Source: Aporhodopirellula sallentina SM41
GTDB lineage: Bacteria > Planctomycetota > Planctomycetia > Pirellulales > Pirellulaceae
Length of the DNA: 39,484 nucleotides
Reading direction: 5' to 3'
Assembly (NCBI RefSeq): GCF_000346505.1
Contig: NZ_ANOH01000132.1
Span: 1-39,484, forward strand
Part shown: piece by piece, positions 32,697-39,484 of the stretch
Position numbering within the stretch: the first letter of the stretch is position 1
Layout of the letters: every line of letters starts with the position of its first letter
Made by a program: the position numbers and the translations under genes
Notes under the pieces: model-generated
What the model was told of the DNA's origin: nothing
The model's input: only the letters and a program-made list of their open reading frames with translations
Databases searched by the model: none

Positions 32697-34142
32697 TCAG
32701 ACACTTGTTTCACACGATGCGACGGTCTCACGACACTCACTCTCGGAGCTGCAACGAAAGCGATCGAGTAGCCGGTAGAGTTTGCGGCGGTGTATCCCCA
32801 ACTTCCTCGCCGTACTGGCTTTATTGCCATGCTCTTTCGCGAGCACTTCTTCAACGTGAACACGCACCACCTCATCGAGTTTGAAATGCGAGTTCCCGAG
32901 CATATCGGAATGCGTGGGGACAATAGGAGCGGCATCGGTGCGAATAACGTTATCGGTACAATTTCGTTTCGACAATGATCGATTGTAATGAACAACCTCG
33001 TGCGGCAGGTCGTTGACCATAATATCAAAGTCGTCTGCCAGAATTGAGGCTCGCTCAATGACGTTGATCAGTTGCCGTACGTTGCCCGGCCAAGGATAAC
33101 GATTGAGAATTTCTCGCGCCGCTGGGTCGATCCGATACGACTTCGGCAAAAAGTGATCGATCAACCGATCGACATCACCTTCGCGTTCTCGCAAGGTCGG
33201 CAATTGAATCGCGAACACATTGATCCGATAAAACAAATCTTCGCGGAAACGTCCTGCGTCGACTTCGTTTTGCAGATCACGGTTGGTCGCCGCGATCAAA
33301 CGCACCGTAACACGGCGTTCACGATGGCACCCCACTCGTCGCATCGTCCCGTCCTCCAAAACTCGCAGCAGTTTTGGCTGCAGAGACAACGGCAACTCGC
33401 CGACTTCGTCGATGAACAGCGTGCCCCCATCGGCAATTTCAAACAATCCCGGTTTCTCTGCCGTCGCCCCGGTAAACGCGCCTTTGAGATGTCCAAATAA
33501 TTCACTTTCAACCAAATTCTCTGGGAACGCGGCACAGTTCACCGTCACAAAGGGACAGTCGGCTAAAGGACTCGCTTGCTGGATCGCCCTCGCGACCAAT
33601 TCTTTTCCGGTACCGCTCTCGCCTTGAATCAAAACCGGTTTGTTAGTCGGTCCGACTTTATCAATCAATCCGAGAACCTGCCGCAAAGGTTCGGATTCAC
33701 CGACGAGTGAGGCGGTCGGACGCGATCGCGAAATCACTGCTTTGAGTTGTTTATTCTCTTTCTTTAGCAGCCGACGTTCCCGGGCACGAAAACAATGATG
33801 CTCGAGATCCGCCAATGAACATGGCTTGCGCAGGAATTCACATGCTCCCATTTTCATAGCCGAAACGGCGGTTTCGACGGTTCCCTGTCCCGTCAGAATG
33901 ATCACCTCGACGTCGAGATGCTCTTGGTGAACCCGCTGCAGTAGCTCGAGGCCCGACATGCCGGGCATATTCATATCAAAGACGCCAACGTCGAACGTTT
34001 GCCGCTGCAAAAGAGTGAGAGCTTCCGCGGCGTTGGAGACATCGGTCACCTCATGACCTTTTCGCCGCAACCACTTTGCGGCCGAACGACGTGAATCTTC
34101 TTCATCATCAACAAGCAATATTTTGATCGGTTGTTCAGACAT
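32697..34142 (-). CDS. NtrC-family sigma-54-dependent response regulator
   Basis: A 481-aa protein in the normal three-domain order. The ATG at 34142 starts just before the receiver (IKILLVDDEED); the longer frame to 34358 adds no domain. Receiver 1-125: acidic pocket Asp12/Asp13, phospho-acceptor Asp56, Thr84, Lys106, all intact. AAA+ domain about 145-380: Walker A GESGTGKE (174-181), GAFTGA loop (221-226) that contacts sigma-54, Walker B TLFIDE. C-terminal helix-turn-helix (about 435-465, NKASTARKLGIHRRKLYRLL). It should activate -24/-12 promoters, four of which I see in this region. It is encoded downstream of a PAS kinase and upstream of a K+ channel. An alternative upstream promoter of its own is possible in the 231-base gap after the kinase gene. 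Confidence 0.96.
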   Translation of the reverse strand: MSEQPIKILLVDDEEDSRRSAAKWLRRKGHEVTDVSNAAEALTLLQRQTFDVGVFDMNMPGMSGLELLQRVHQEHLDVEVIILTGQGTVETAVSAMKMGACEFLRKPCSLADLEHHCFRARERRLLKKENKQLKAVISRSRPTASLVGESEPLRQVLGLIDKVGPTNKPVLIQGESGTGKELVARAIQQASPLADCPFVTVNCAAFPENLVESELFGHLKGAFTGATAEKPGLFEIADGGTLFIDEVGELPLSLQPKLLRVLEDGTMRRVGCHRERRVTVRLIAATNRDLQNEVDAGRFREDLFYRINVFAIQLPTLREREGDVDRLIDHFLPKSYRIDPAAREILNRYPWPGNVRQLINVIERASILADDFDIMVNDLPHEVVHYNRSLSKRNCTDNVIRTDAAPIVPTHSDMLGNSHFKLDEVVRVHVEEVLAKEHGNKASTARKLGIHRRKLYRLLDRFRCSSESECRETVASCETSV

Positions 34143-34264
34143 CTCATTCTTCACAGATGGATAGCGAACGATTGCGGGGCCGTTCGGTCGGATAGTGATT
34201 GCGGTAGACAACCGCACACGACTCCCGCGTGATGCGAAAAACGTTCCGTCACCGAAAACGGCTA

Positions 34265-34278
34265 TTTGCACGTGCAAA
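34265..34278. promoter_or_regulatory. 14-bp perfect palindrome upstream of the regulator
   Basis: TTTGCACGTGCAAA is its own reverse complement. It lies in the 231-base gap between the kinase stop (34374) and the regulator ATG (34142), about 125 bases before the latter. It may be an operator or part of a tandem site with 34290-34305. Confidence 0.4.
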
Positions 34279-34289
34279 ACACGTCGCCA

Positions 34290-34305
34290 CGTGCGAACTC
34301 GCACG
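34290..34305. promoter_or_regulatory. CGTGC-N6-GCACG inverted repeat, candidate activator site
   Basis: CGTGC-GAACTC-GCACG, with perfect 5-bp arms and 6-base spacing, identical in arms and spacing to the site at 38265-38280 upstream of the universal stress protein. It lies 12 bases from the palindrome at 34265-34278. Confidence 0.4.
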
Positions 34306-34373
34306 ATCGCACACCAGCGCAATTCCTTTCGTACGTCGATTCGTTTTATCGTTCGCACAACAGATAGGTGTGA

Positions 34374-35462
34374 CTAAGAGCCGAACTCCTGCGGAAAGTA
34401 CACGTGCATGACCGCCCCACCGGCAGGATGATTGGAAGCTTCGATCGTGCCGTTGTGTGCCTCAGCAATCCGTTGGCAGACCGCCAACCCCAACCCTGTG
34501 CCTTGCTGTTTATTGGTAAAGAACGGCTCGAACATGCACTGCCTAGTTTCTTCGCTAATCCCGCTTCCGTAGTCCCGGACGGAGATTTCAATCCCCTGGG
34601 TTTGCTCCCGCTGGAAACGTTGGCATCGGATCTCGATATCCTTCCCAGGTGGACTCGCATGCACTGCGTTGTCCAACAGATGACGTAACAGCACCCGAAA
34701 TCGATCGACATCGAAACTGACTGCGGGCAGGTCTTCGTCGCACGATATGCGGACGTTGGAGTCTGCCCCACATTCCCATGACCACTGATCGACGATGACG
34801 CCGAGCAATTGCGACAACTCCACGACCGAGCGTTTCAATAGAATCGGCGCCGCATACTCCCGCACCTCTTCATAGTTGCGGTGAATCCCTCGCAACGCGT
34901 TTCGAATACGATGAGTCAATTGAAGAGACTCGCTGTTCGTCTCCAAATCCATCTCGAGTAGGTCGAGACAGGATTCTGCACGCTGCATCGCATTGCGTGA
35001 CTCATGCGACAACCCCGACACCATCTGCGAGACGGCTGCCAAACGTTCACATTCCAGGTGCTTTCGATAACACCAATCATGGTCGGTAACGCTGACCACG
35101 TTGATCAACCGAATCTCCCCCGCGTCGGTCTCCAACGCATGCAGACAAACTTTTGTCAAGAAAAACGTTTTGTCTCTTCGACGCGCCGATAGCCACCATT
35201 TTTTTCCGGGTTCTGGATCTCGCACATGTGACATGAAGCACGACGAATGTGCCTCCGCGTCACCTTTAGACTCAAACCGGAACAGACGTTCAATCGCCAT
35301 TCCGACGAGCTCGGCATCGACATACCCGAACCACTCCTGAGCCACGGGATTGGCCTGGGAAATCGTCCCGTTAGGGGTCGTCAGGAAGATCGCCACCGGC
35401 GACGTTTCGATCAGAATGTTCGCAATTCGATTGCGACTCAAAGGAACCATCGCTTGCATCAT
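34374..35462 (-). CDS. PAS-domain sensor histidine kinase (cytoplasmic)
   Basis: A 362-aa kinase with no membrane segment. A PAS domain spans about 12-130 (IETSPVAIFLTTPNGTISQANPVAQEWFGY), able to sense a small molecule or redox cue. The HisKA domain has the H-box SGLSHESRNAMQR with phospho-acceptor His153. The HATPase domain has the N-box LLDNAVHAS, DYGSGI, FEPFFTNK and GTGLGL, all intact. It is the first gene of the kinase-regulator-channel operon and should phosphorylate the NtrC-type regulator next to it. It is a paralogue of the kinase at 36468-37961; both have HESRNAxQR and EVREYAAPI. A strong sigma-54 promoter ends 42 bases ahead of its start, suggesting positive autoregulation. An ATG directly follows the first, so the start may shift by one codon. 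Confidence 0.94.
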   Translation of the reverse strand: MMQAMVPLSRNRIANILIETSPVAIFLTTPNGTISQANPVAQEWFGYVDAELVGMAIERLFRFESKGDAEAHSSCFMSHVRDPEPGKKWWLSARRRDKTFFLTKVCLHALETDAGEIRLINVVSVTDHDWCYRKHLECERLAAVSQMVSGLSHESRNAMQRAESCLDLLEMDLETNSESLQLTHRIRNALRGIHRNYEEVREYAAPILLKRSVVELSQLLGVIVDQWSWECGADSNVRISCDEDLPAVSFDVDRFRVLLRHLLDNAVHASPPGKDIEIRCQRFQREQTQGIEISVRDYGSGISEETRQCMFEPFFTNKQQGTGLGLAVCQRIAEAHNGTIEASNHPAGGAVMHVYFPQEFGS

Positions 35463-35504
35463 TGTTCCAACCCAAGGGAGTCAACAAACAGGCAAGCCGA
35501 TTGC

Positions 35505-35521
35505 CGCAAGCGGAGTGCCGT
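35505..35521 (-). promoter_or_regulatory. Sigma-54 promoter of the kinase-regulator-channel operon
   Basis: On the minus strand: ACGGCACTCCGCTTGCG. GG (35519-35518) and GC (35507-35506) are 10 bases apart, with GGCAC and TTGC both complete. The predicted start near 35494 gives a ~32-base leader to the ATG at 35462. It is divergent from the flavodoxin promoter 37 bases away. Confidence 0.7.
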
Positions 35522-35557
35522 TTCTCGCGTTTGAACAGAATCACTCAGCAGAAAAGT

Positions 35558-35574
35558 CTGGCACAGCGTTCGCA
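35558..35574 (+). promoter_or_regulatory. Sigma-54 promoter of the HemG-like flavodoxin gene
   Basis: CTGGCACAGCGTTCGCA: the -24 box TGGCAC is perfect, GG (35560-35561) to GC (35572-35573) spacing is 10 bases, and the -12 box is TCGCA (one mismatch). The predicted start near 35585 leaves a ~195-base leader before the ATG at 35781, longer than usual; no other gene lies between. Confidence 0.7.
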
Positions 35575-35780
35575 TTATGCTTCCTGAAGTGATTGGCATC
35601 CCGATCGGAAGATTTGACTCAGCAGGATTTGTTTTCGCACACGGAGGTTCTCTCAACAGGGCCTCGAAGAGTTTTCTCTTCCTATCTAAAATTTGAGCAT
35701 CCAGTTCCTCAAATCGGATAGGATGAAATCAGTCGGGCGTCGCCAGACCCCAGTAATCGTCATTACCGAAAGTGATCCAT

Positions 35781-36437
35781 ATGCGTGCGATAGTAATTTA
35801 CGCGTCGTGCGGAGGCCAAACGCGGCGAATCGCGCAACGCGTTGCCAAGACGATGACACAGCGCCGAGTCCCCACCGACACGTTCGACGTCACCAAACTC
35901 TCTGTTACCGAACTCGCGGTGAACTTCTACGACGCAGTCGTGTTTGGTTCGCCGATCTACTTCGGTGAACATGATCGTCGTATCCTGTGGTGCATGCGGG
36001 AGCACCGTCGCTTTCTCGCATCCGTCCCAACAGCGTTTTTCTCGGTGTGTCTGAATATCATCAACGCCCAAGAAGAGCGATGTAGAACGAACGATGACGT
36101 CACCAACGACATGCGAACGAGGATACCGTTTCAACCATCACGCCACGTTACATTTGCCGGTGCGTTGAGGTATTCCGAGTATGGATGGTTGAAGAAACGC
36201 ATCATGCATTCCCTCGCTTTGCAATCCGGTTACGAAAGCGAACTGGGTCACGATCGGGAATACACCGATTGGGATCATGTCAACTCATTCGCAGTTGACT
36301 TCGCCGATGAAGCGAGAGCGTTTCACCATCAATCGAGAAGCGTGCAGATTCCCGCCGACGCCAAACGCCCCGCGGAAGCAAAATGGCATCGCATCCATCG
36401 CTCGGAAGTGCAGTCGAACAGCCCCGTTTCTCGTTGA
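35781..36437 (+). CDS. hemG: HemG-like flavodoxin (protoporphyrinogen dehydrogenase family)
   Basis: A 218-aa flavodoxin-fold protein. The ATG at 35781 is preferred over a GTG at 35772. The FMN phosphate loop is IYASCGGQTRRIA (about residues 6-18). The middle block VVFGSPIYFGEHDRRI and the C-terminal block FAGALRYSEYGW...YTDWDHVNSFA match the HemG family (menaquinone-dependent protoporphyrinogen IX dehydrogenase) of enterobacteria, including GALRY and YTDW. About 35 extra basic residues close the protein. Most planctomycetes are thought to use other enzymes at this haem step, so it may serve another quinone-linked or redox-sensing role here. It is driven by its own sigma-54 promoter, divergent from the kinase operon, and converges with the second kinase with 30 bases between. 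Confidence 0.75.
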   Translation: MRAIVIYASCGGQTRRIAQRVAKTMTQRRVPTDTFDVTKLSVTELAVNFYDAVVFGSPIYFGEHDRRILWCMREHRRFLASVPTAFFSVCLNIINAQEERCRTNDDVTNDMRTRIPFQPSRHVTFAGALRYSEYGWLKKRIMHSLALQSGYESELGHDREYTDWDHVNSFAVDFADEARAFHHQSRSVQIPADAKRPAEAKWHRIHRSEVQSNSPVSR

Positions 36438-36467
36438 GAAGACGTCTCCGATTGCAGACCGGCGGGC

Positions 36468-37961
36468 TCACACGCTCACTTGTTCGTTCTTCTGGTCAAT
36501 TGAGTAACAGCAACTCTGCCCGCGACTGGGTCTTGCAACTCGCATCAGAAAGCAAGCTCCGGATTGATCGGTATCGCTGATTTCAATGCCACCACCATGT
36601 GCCTCGAGAATTCGTTGCACGATCGACATCCCCAATCCGGTACCGCGGGCTTTGGTTGTGAAGAAGGGATCAAATAGCTTTTCCCTCTGCTGCTGCGTCA
36701 AACCGGGACCGTTATCCTGAACAATGACGTGAATCCAACCGGGTTCATCACAACGACAGGTGACGCAAATCTGTGCCGGGTCACTGCAGGCGGCGAGTGA
36801 GTTTTCGAAGAGATTACGAAAGACGCGTTCCATCCGTATCTCATCGACCTCAACCACGATATCGCAGTCACAGATATCTTCTTTCAGGCTCGCAACCCGA
36901 TTTGATCGCGTGATGGCCAGATACTCCCATACACGTCGCCACACAGTAGGCAGGAAAACCGGTTCCGCATTCAAATGAATCGGCGCGGCATACTCACGAA
37001 CTTCCTCGAGTGTTTCCTTCAATTCGTTCGACGCACGGTAGATCGAATCCACCTCATCTCGCATGTCCGATCCGACCGGAATGTCGAGCTGCAGTATTTC
37101 AACGCTCGCCTGGATGCGTTGCAACGCATTGCGACTCTCGTGCGCAATCCTCGCGACGGTCTGCCCGATCGCTGCTAAACGTTGCGACTGAACCGAACTT
37201 TGCTGCGCCGCGATCAGGTCGGTGACATCGACGCCAATCGCTAAAATCGACTTGGCTTGACCATCATCACCATAGAGAGTTGTGTTTGACCAACGTATCT
37301 GTCGCGTCGCACCCGTTTTGGTCAACACCGAGTTGACCGCACCGGTACTCTCGTTGCGACGTGCAATCTCAACGAAAATATCACGAACTTGACGACGATC
37401 ATCGGTAGGCACACACGTCGTAAACCAATTCCGACCTCGTAGTTCCTCGAGTTGCCAACCCGCAATTCGGGAAAAGTAACTATTCACATGCTCGATCGTG
37501 CCATCCATATCGAGCAACAGGATGACCGCTTCGGCGGTCTTGAGCACCTCCGTCGCAAATTGATGCTCTTCGCAAAGACGATCCTCGACACGCCGCCTCT
37601 TGCAAATACGGGCCACACTCGCACGAACCACGTCGGCGTGAAACGGTTTGCAAATGTAGTCCACCACGCCGAGTTTCAACGCGACGATCGCATGATCGAG
37701 ATCCGCGTACGCTGCGACAATAACAAAGTCCGCGTTGGGCAATAACTGCTTCAATTCCGGTAGCACATCTTCGGCCAGACCGTCAGGCAATTCTCTCTCG
37801 AGGATCACCAACGCGATCGAAGGTTGAATGCCAGCCGTGCGAATCTCATCGAACGTTTCTGCGATACGGACGCTGTGACCATCGTCCCGCAAGATTTGCG
37901 TCAAACTTGACGAACAGTCGCGATCCGCTTCGACGAGCAATACGTTCAACGCATCATACAT
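36468..37961 (-). CDS. Hybrid PAS histidine kinase with degenerate N-terminal receiver
   Basis: A 497-aa cytoplasmic kinase; the ATG at 37961 starts directly before the receiver (ALNVLLVEADRD), while the longer frame opens with TTG and adds 12 residues. The receiver (1-125) keeps Lys105 but has Glu55 in place of the phospho-acceptor Asp (VILERELPDG) and Ala83 in place of Thr (VAAYAD), so it probably cannot be phosphorylated normally. A PAS domain (about 137-250) follows. HisKA has the H-box RIAHESRNALQR with His274. The HATPase has LFENSLAAC, DNGPGL, FDPFFTTK and GTGLGM, complete. It is a paralogue of the kinase at 34374-35462 and may be a second input to the same NtrC-type regulator. No regulator gene of its own lies beside it. 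Confidence 0.94.
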   Translation of the reverse strand: MYDALNVLLVEADRDCSSSLTQILRDDGHSVRIAETFDEIRTAGIQPSIALVILERELPDGLAEDVLPELKQLLPNADFVIVAAYADLDHAIVALKLGVVDYICKPFHADVVRASVARICKRRRVEDRLCEEHQFATEVLKTAEAVILLLDMDGTIEHVNSYFSRIAGWQLEELRGRNWFTTCVPTDDRRQVRDIFVEIARRNESTGAVNSVLTKTGATRQIRWSNTTLYGDDGQAKSILAIGVDVTDLIAAQQSSVQSQRLAAIGQTVARIAHESRNALQRIQASVEILQLDIPVGSDMRDEVDSIYRASNELKETLEEVREYAAPIHLNAEPVFLPTVWRRVWEYLAITRSNRVASLKEDICDCDIVVEVDEIRMERVFRNLFENSLAACSDPAQICVTCRCDEPGWIHVIVQDNGPGLTQQQREKLFDPFFTTKARGTGLGMSIVQRILEAHGGGIEISDTDQSGACFLMRVARPSRGQSCCYSIDQKNEQVSV

Positions 37962-38264
37962 CTTCCCTACCGTCCTACCGAGAAACACGCTTGACAAAAA
38001 AGTGCCCCGTCACCCCACAACCGTCATCGGGTCGTAGGTTCCATCGACACCGGGCTCGCAGGAAGAAGAACCAACATCCCCACGGTTCGTTGTCGCAAAC
38101 ATCTGCGAGCGGCCCCGCACTCCATGCAGTCAATACGTTCAGCATACCGAAACGCCCCGCATCGTTTAGCCCGAAAGTTCGGATTTATCGGCAGCGCATT
38201 GTCGCACGCCTTCTCTAACCACACCGGAAATTGGATTCACAAAAGAGTTGACGCGATGTGCACG

Positions 38265-38280
38265 CGTGCCATATCGCACG
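38265..38280. promoter_or_regulatory. CGTGC-N6-GCACG inverted repeat, candidate activator site 1
   Basis: CGTGC-CATATC-GCACG with perfect arms, 63 bases upstream of the -24 box of the stress-protein promoter. Arms and spacing equal those of 34290-34305. Confidence 0.45.
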
Positions 38281-38295
38281 AATCGATTTCGCCAA

Positions 38296-38311
38296 CGTGC
38301 AACGAAGCACA
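38296..38311. promoter_or_regulatory. CGTGC-N6-GCACA inverted repeat, candidate activator site 2
   Basis: CGTGC-AACGAA-GCACA differs from site 1 by one arm base. Its centre is 31 bases from that of site 1, close to three helical turns, which would put two bound dimers on one face of the DNA. Confidence 0.42.
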
Positions 38312-38340
38312 ATTCGCATTCAGAACAGCGGCTTCTTTCA

Positions 38341-38357
38341 TTGGTACGCAAACTGCG
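38341..38357 (+). promoter_or_regulatory. Sigma-54 promoter of the universal stress protein gene
   Basis: TTGGTACGCAAACTGCG: GG (38343-38344) and GC (38355-38356) are 10 bases apart; the -24 box is TTGGTAC (one mismatch) and the -12 box CTGCG is weaker. The predicted start near 38368 gives a ~56-base leader. Confidence 0.6.
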
Positions 38358-38423
38358 ATGTCTCTTCGGCAGGCACCGGACGTGAATACATTCCCCCGAA
38401 TTGACGTACGAGGAGACCAGAGC

Positions 38424-39344
38424 ATGAAGATTCTATTGGCAACCGATGGCTCTTCCGCTTCCACCGAAGCGGCAAAATTCGTTGTAAATTTGGCGAAGAA
38501 TTCTCCGGTCGATGTTGTGGTACTCACCGTTTCGTTCGATCCGGAACACTATCCCATGCATCCCTGGAGCGGGCACTGGACCGAACACGCCCAGGATCGC
38601 ACTCAGCCTATTTTAGACCGAGCAAAATCGCTTCTGAGCGAATCCTGCCAATCCGTTTCACTGGTTCACGGGTCGGGATCGGCGGCTCCCTGCATTCTCG
38701 ACCAAGCAAAGAAGTCCGAAGTCGACCTGATTGTCCTTGGTGCCAAAGGTCACACCGCGCTGCACCGTGTGCTGCTGGGGAGCGTTTCCGACAGTGTTGC
38801 CAGCAACGCGGAGTGCTCTGTCGTCGTGGTCCGACACCGCCCCAAAGCCGACGATCCGGTCAAAAGGATCGTGGTCGGTTTCGACCAATCAATCGCCTCT
38901 CGCGAAGCCGTCTTTGAGCTGATGCAGTGGAACCTCGCCAATGACTGCAGAGTCGACTTGGTCAGCGTTGCTTTGCAACCGTATGTCTTCGTAGGTGAGG
39001 GCTATGCGGGGCCGCCGATCACCATTGACCCTGAGTTGGTTGAGCGAATTGACGAGGCCGCCGAAAGAATCGCGAGCCAAGTTGCCGACCACTTTCCTGA
39101 CACCCATGCGCAAACACGTGTTTCCGATCACATCGGTGACTCGATCGTCAACGTCGCGGAGGAAACCAATGCGGAGCTGATCGTCGTCGGTGACACCGGA
39201 CACAGCCTGCTGAGCCGGTTCTTATTGGGGAGCACGTCAAAGTATGTCCTACGACATGCTCCTTGCAGCGTTTGGATCTCGCGACACCACTGGAACGCCG
39301 ACGCCACACCGAAAGAGGCAACCAACGCAGCCGCAACCGGTTAA
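38424..39344 (+). CDS. Tandem universal stress protein (two UspA domains)
   Basis: A 306-aa protein. The ATG at 38424 is chosen: AGGAG (38411-38415) lies eight bases ahead and the protein then begins with the UspA start KILLATDGS. Domain 1 is at about 1-147 and domain 2 at about 152-292 (RIVVGFDQS). Both carry the ATP-binding pattern G-2x-G-9x-G-S: GAKG...LLGS in the first and GDTG...LLGS in the second, so both are probably nucleotide-binding. Such proteins help cells survive starvation, hypoxia or oxidative stress. It is cytoplasmic and monocistronic, with a sigma-54 promoter and two candidate activator sites upstream, which places it in the regulon of the NtrC-type regulator. Confidence 0.94.
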   Translation: MKILLATDGSSASTEAAKFVVNLAKNSPVDVVVLTVSFDPEHYPMHPWSGHWTEHAQDRTQPILDRAKSLLSESCQSVSLVHGSGSAAPCILDQAKKSEVDLIVLGAKGHTALHRVLLGSVSDSVASNAECSVVVVRHRPKADDPVKRIVVGFDQSIASREAVFELMQWNLANDCRVDLVSVALQPYVFVGEGYAGPPITIDPELVERIDEAAERIASQVADHFPDTHAQTRVSDHIGDSIVNVAEETNAELIVVGDTGHSLLSRFLLGSTSKYVLRHAPCSVWISRHHWNADATPKEATNAAATG

Positions 39345-39484
39345 ATCAACTCGCAACGATCCGAACACTCATCGGCTGGCCGGTGTTAACCACGGTTACG
39401 CCGAGACAACCGGGGCCCACTCTCGCCGGCTAGTCAATTTACCGAGGGTTTGGGTTTGGTTCGTTGTGACGTTTGCAGGAGCAC

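Larger units (their letters stand above)
35463..35780. promoter_or_regulatory. Divergent control region of the sigma-54 island
   Basis: This 318-base region between the PAS kinase (minus) and the flavodoxin gene (plus) holds two back-to-back -24/-12 promoters. No gene is seen in it. I found no clear CGTGC-N6-GCACG site here, so activator binding may use weaker or different sites. Confidence 0.6.
37962..38423. promoter_or_regulatory. Divergent control region between kinase 2 and the stress-protein gene
   Basis: A 462-base region holding one sigma-54 promoter toward the stress protein and two CGTGC-N6-GCAC sites. The frame of the stress protein is open through part of it (from 38124), but the strong ribosome site and conserved start at 38424 argue that this is leader. 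Toward kinase 2 only a poor GG-N10-GC match was found (about 38157-38172, minus). Confidence 0.55.

Noticed and set aside
34279-34300. Possible sigma-54 promoter before the regulator gene (minus strand)
   Set aside because: GG and GC are 11 bases apart, not 10, which sigma-54 tolerates poorly. The regulator can be transcribed from the kinase promoter.
38157-38172. GG-N10-GC match toward kinase 2 (minus strand)
   Set aside because: Only the invariant dinucleotides match; the flanking -24 and -12 bases are wrong, and one such match is expected by chance in this length.
38124-38423. N-terminal 100-residue extension of the universal stress protein
   Set aside because: The UspA start, a strong AGGAG and a sigma-54 promoter inside the extension all favour the ATG at 38424.
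1-39484. tRNA, rRNA, CRISPR array, prophage or toxin-antitoxin system
   Set aside because: No cloverleaf-like sequence, regular spacer array, phage gene or toxin-like small gene pair was seen in reading both strands.

Overview
The window looks like chromosome from a marine planctomycete of the Rhodopirellula/Pirellulaceae type. This is inferred from gene content: two DUF1559 pseudopilin-like proteins, a DUF1552 + DUF1592/DUF1588 cytochrome pair, three secreted sulfatases, an ECF sigma factor coupled to a large FecR/LamG membrane protein, a TatC with a long lysine-rich loop, and many genes without a clear Shine-Dalgarno site. No rRNA, tRNA, CRISPR array, phage or complete insertion sequence was seen.

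Layout. 1-4.8 kb: a small hypothetical protein and tatC (minus), a DJ-1/PfpI protein and a lipoprotein (plus), then a membrane protein (minus). 5-12.2 kb: a secreted sialate O-acetylesterase-like SGNH hydrolase, a second GDSL hydrolase, and an ECF sigma factor - FecR/LamG operon. 12.4-16.6 kb: a tandem duplication of a two-gene unit, a DUF1559 protein followed by a tiny lipoprotein, with a strong hairpin between the two genes in both copies. 16.9-30.3 kb: polysaccharide-related genes: an alginate-lyase-family protein, a HAD-META fusion, a sulfatase behind an EF-hand/trypsin-like protease, an operon DUF1552 - DUF1592 cytochrome - sulfatase, and a third sulfatase. The DUF1552 protein starts with a twin-arginine signal, which fits the tatC at the start of the window.

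30.4-39.4 kb is the most interesting part: an apparent sigma-54 stress/redox island. It holds an Acg-type nitroreductase, a K+ channel with RCK domains, an NtrC-type regulator with an intact GAFTGA motif, two paralogous PAS histidine kinases (one carrying a receiver that has lost its phospho-acceptor Asp), a HemG-like flavodoxin and a double-domain universal stress protein. I read -24/-12 promoters with the exact GG-N10-GC spacing in front of the nitroreductase, the kinase-regulator-channel operon, the flavodoxin (divergent from that operon) and the stress protein. CGTGC-N6-GCACG inverted repeats near the stress-protein and regulator genes are candidate activator sites. The gene set recalls hypoxia/dormancy regulons such as mycobacterial DosR (Acg plus universal stress proteins), but with an NtrC/sigma-54 architecture.

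A dispersed repeat of about 100-140 bp, with CTAGAGC-like ends and an internal palindrome, occurs four times; three copies lie between convergent genes, suggesting a REP/MITE-like element that may act as a bidirectional terminator. Starts were moved inward from the longest open frame where a signal peptide, a Shine-Dalgarno site or operon spacing favoured it.
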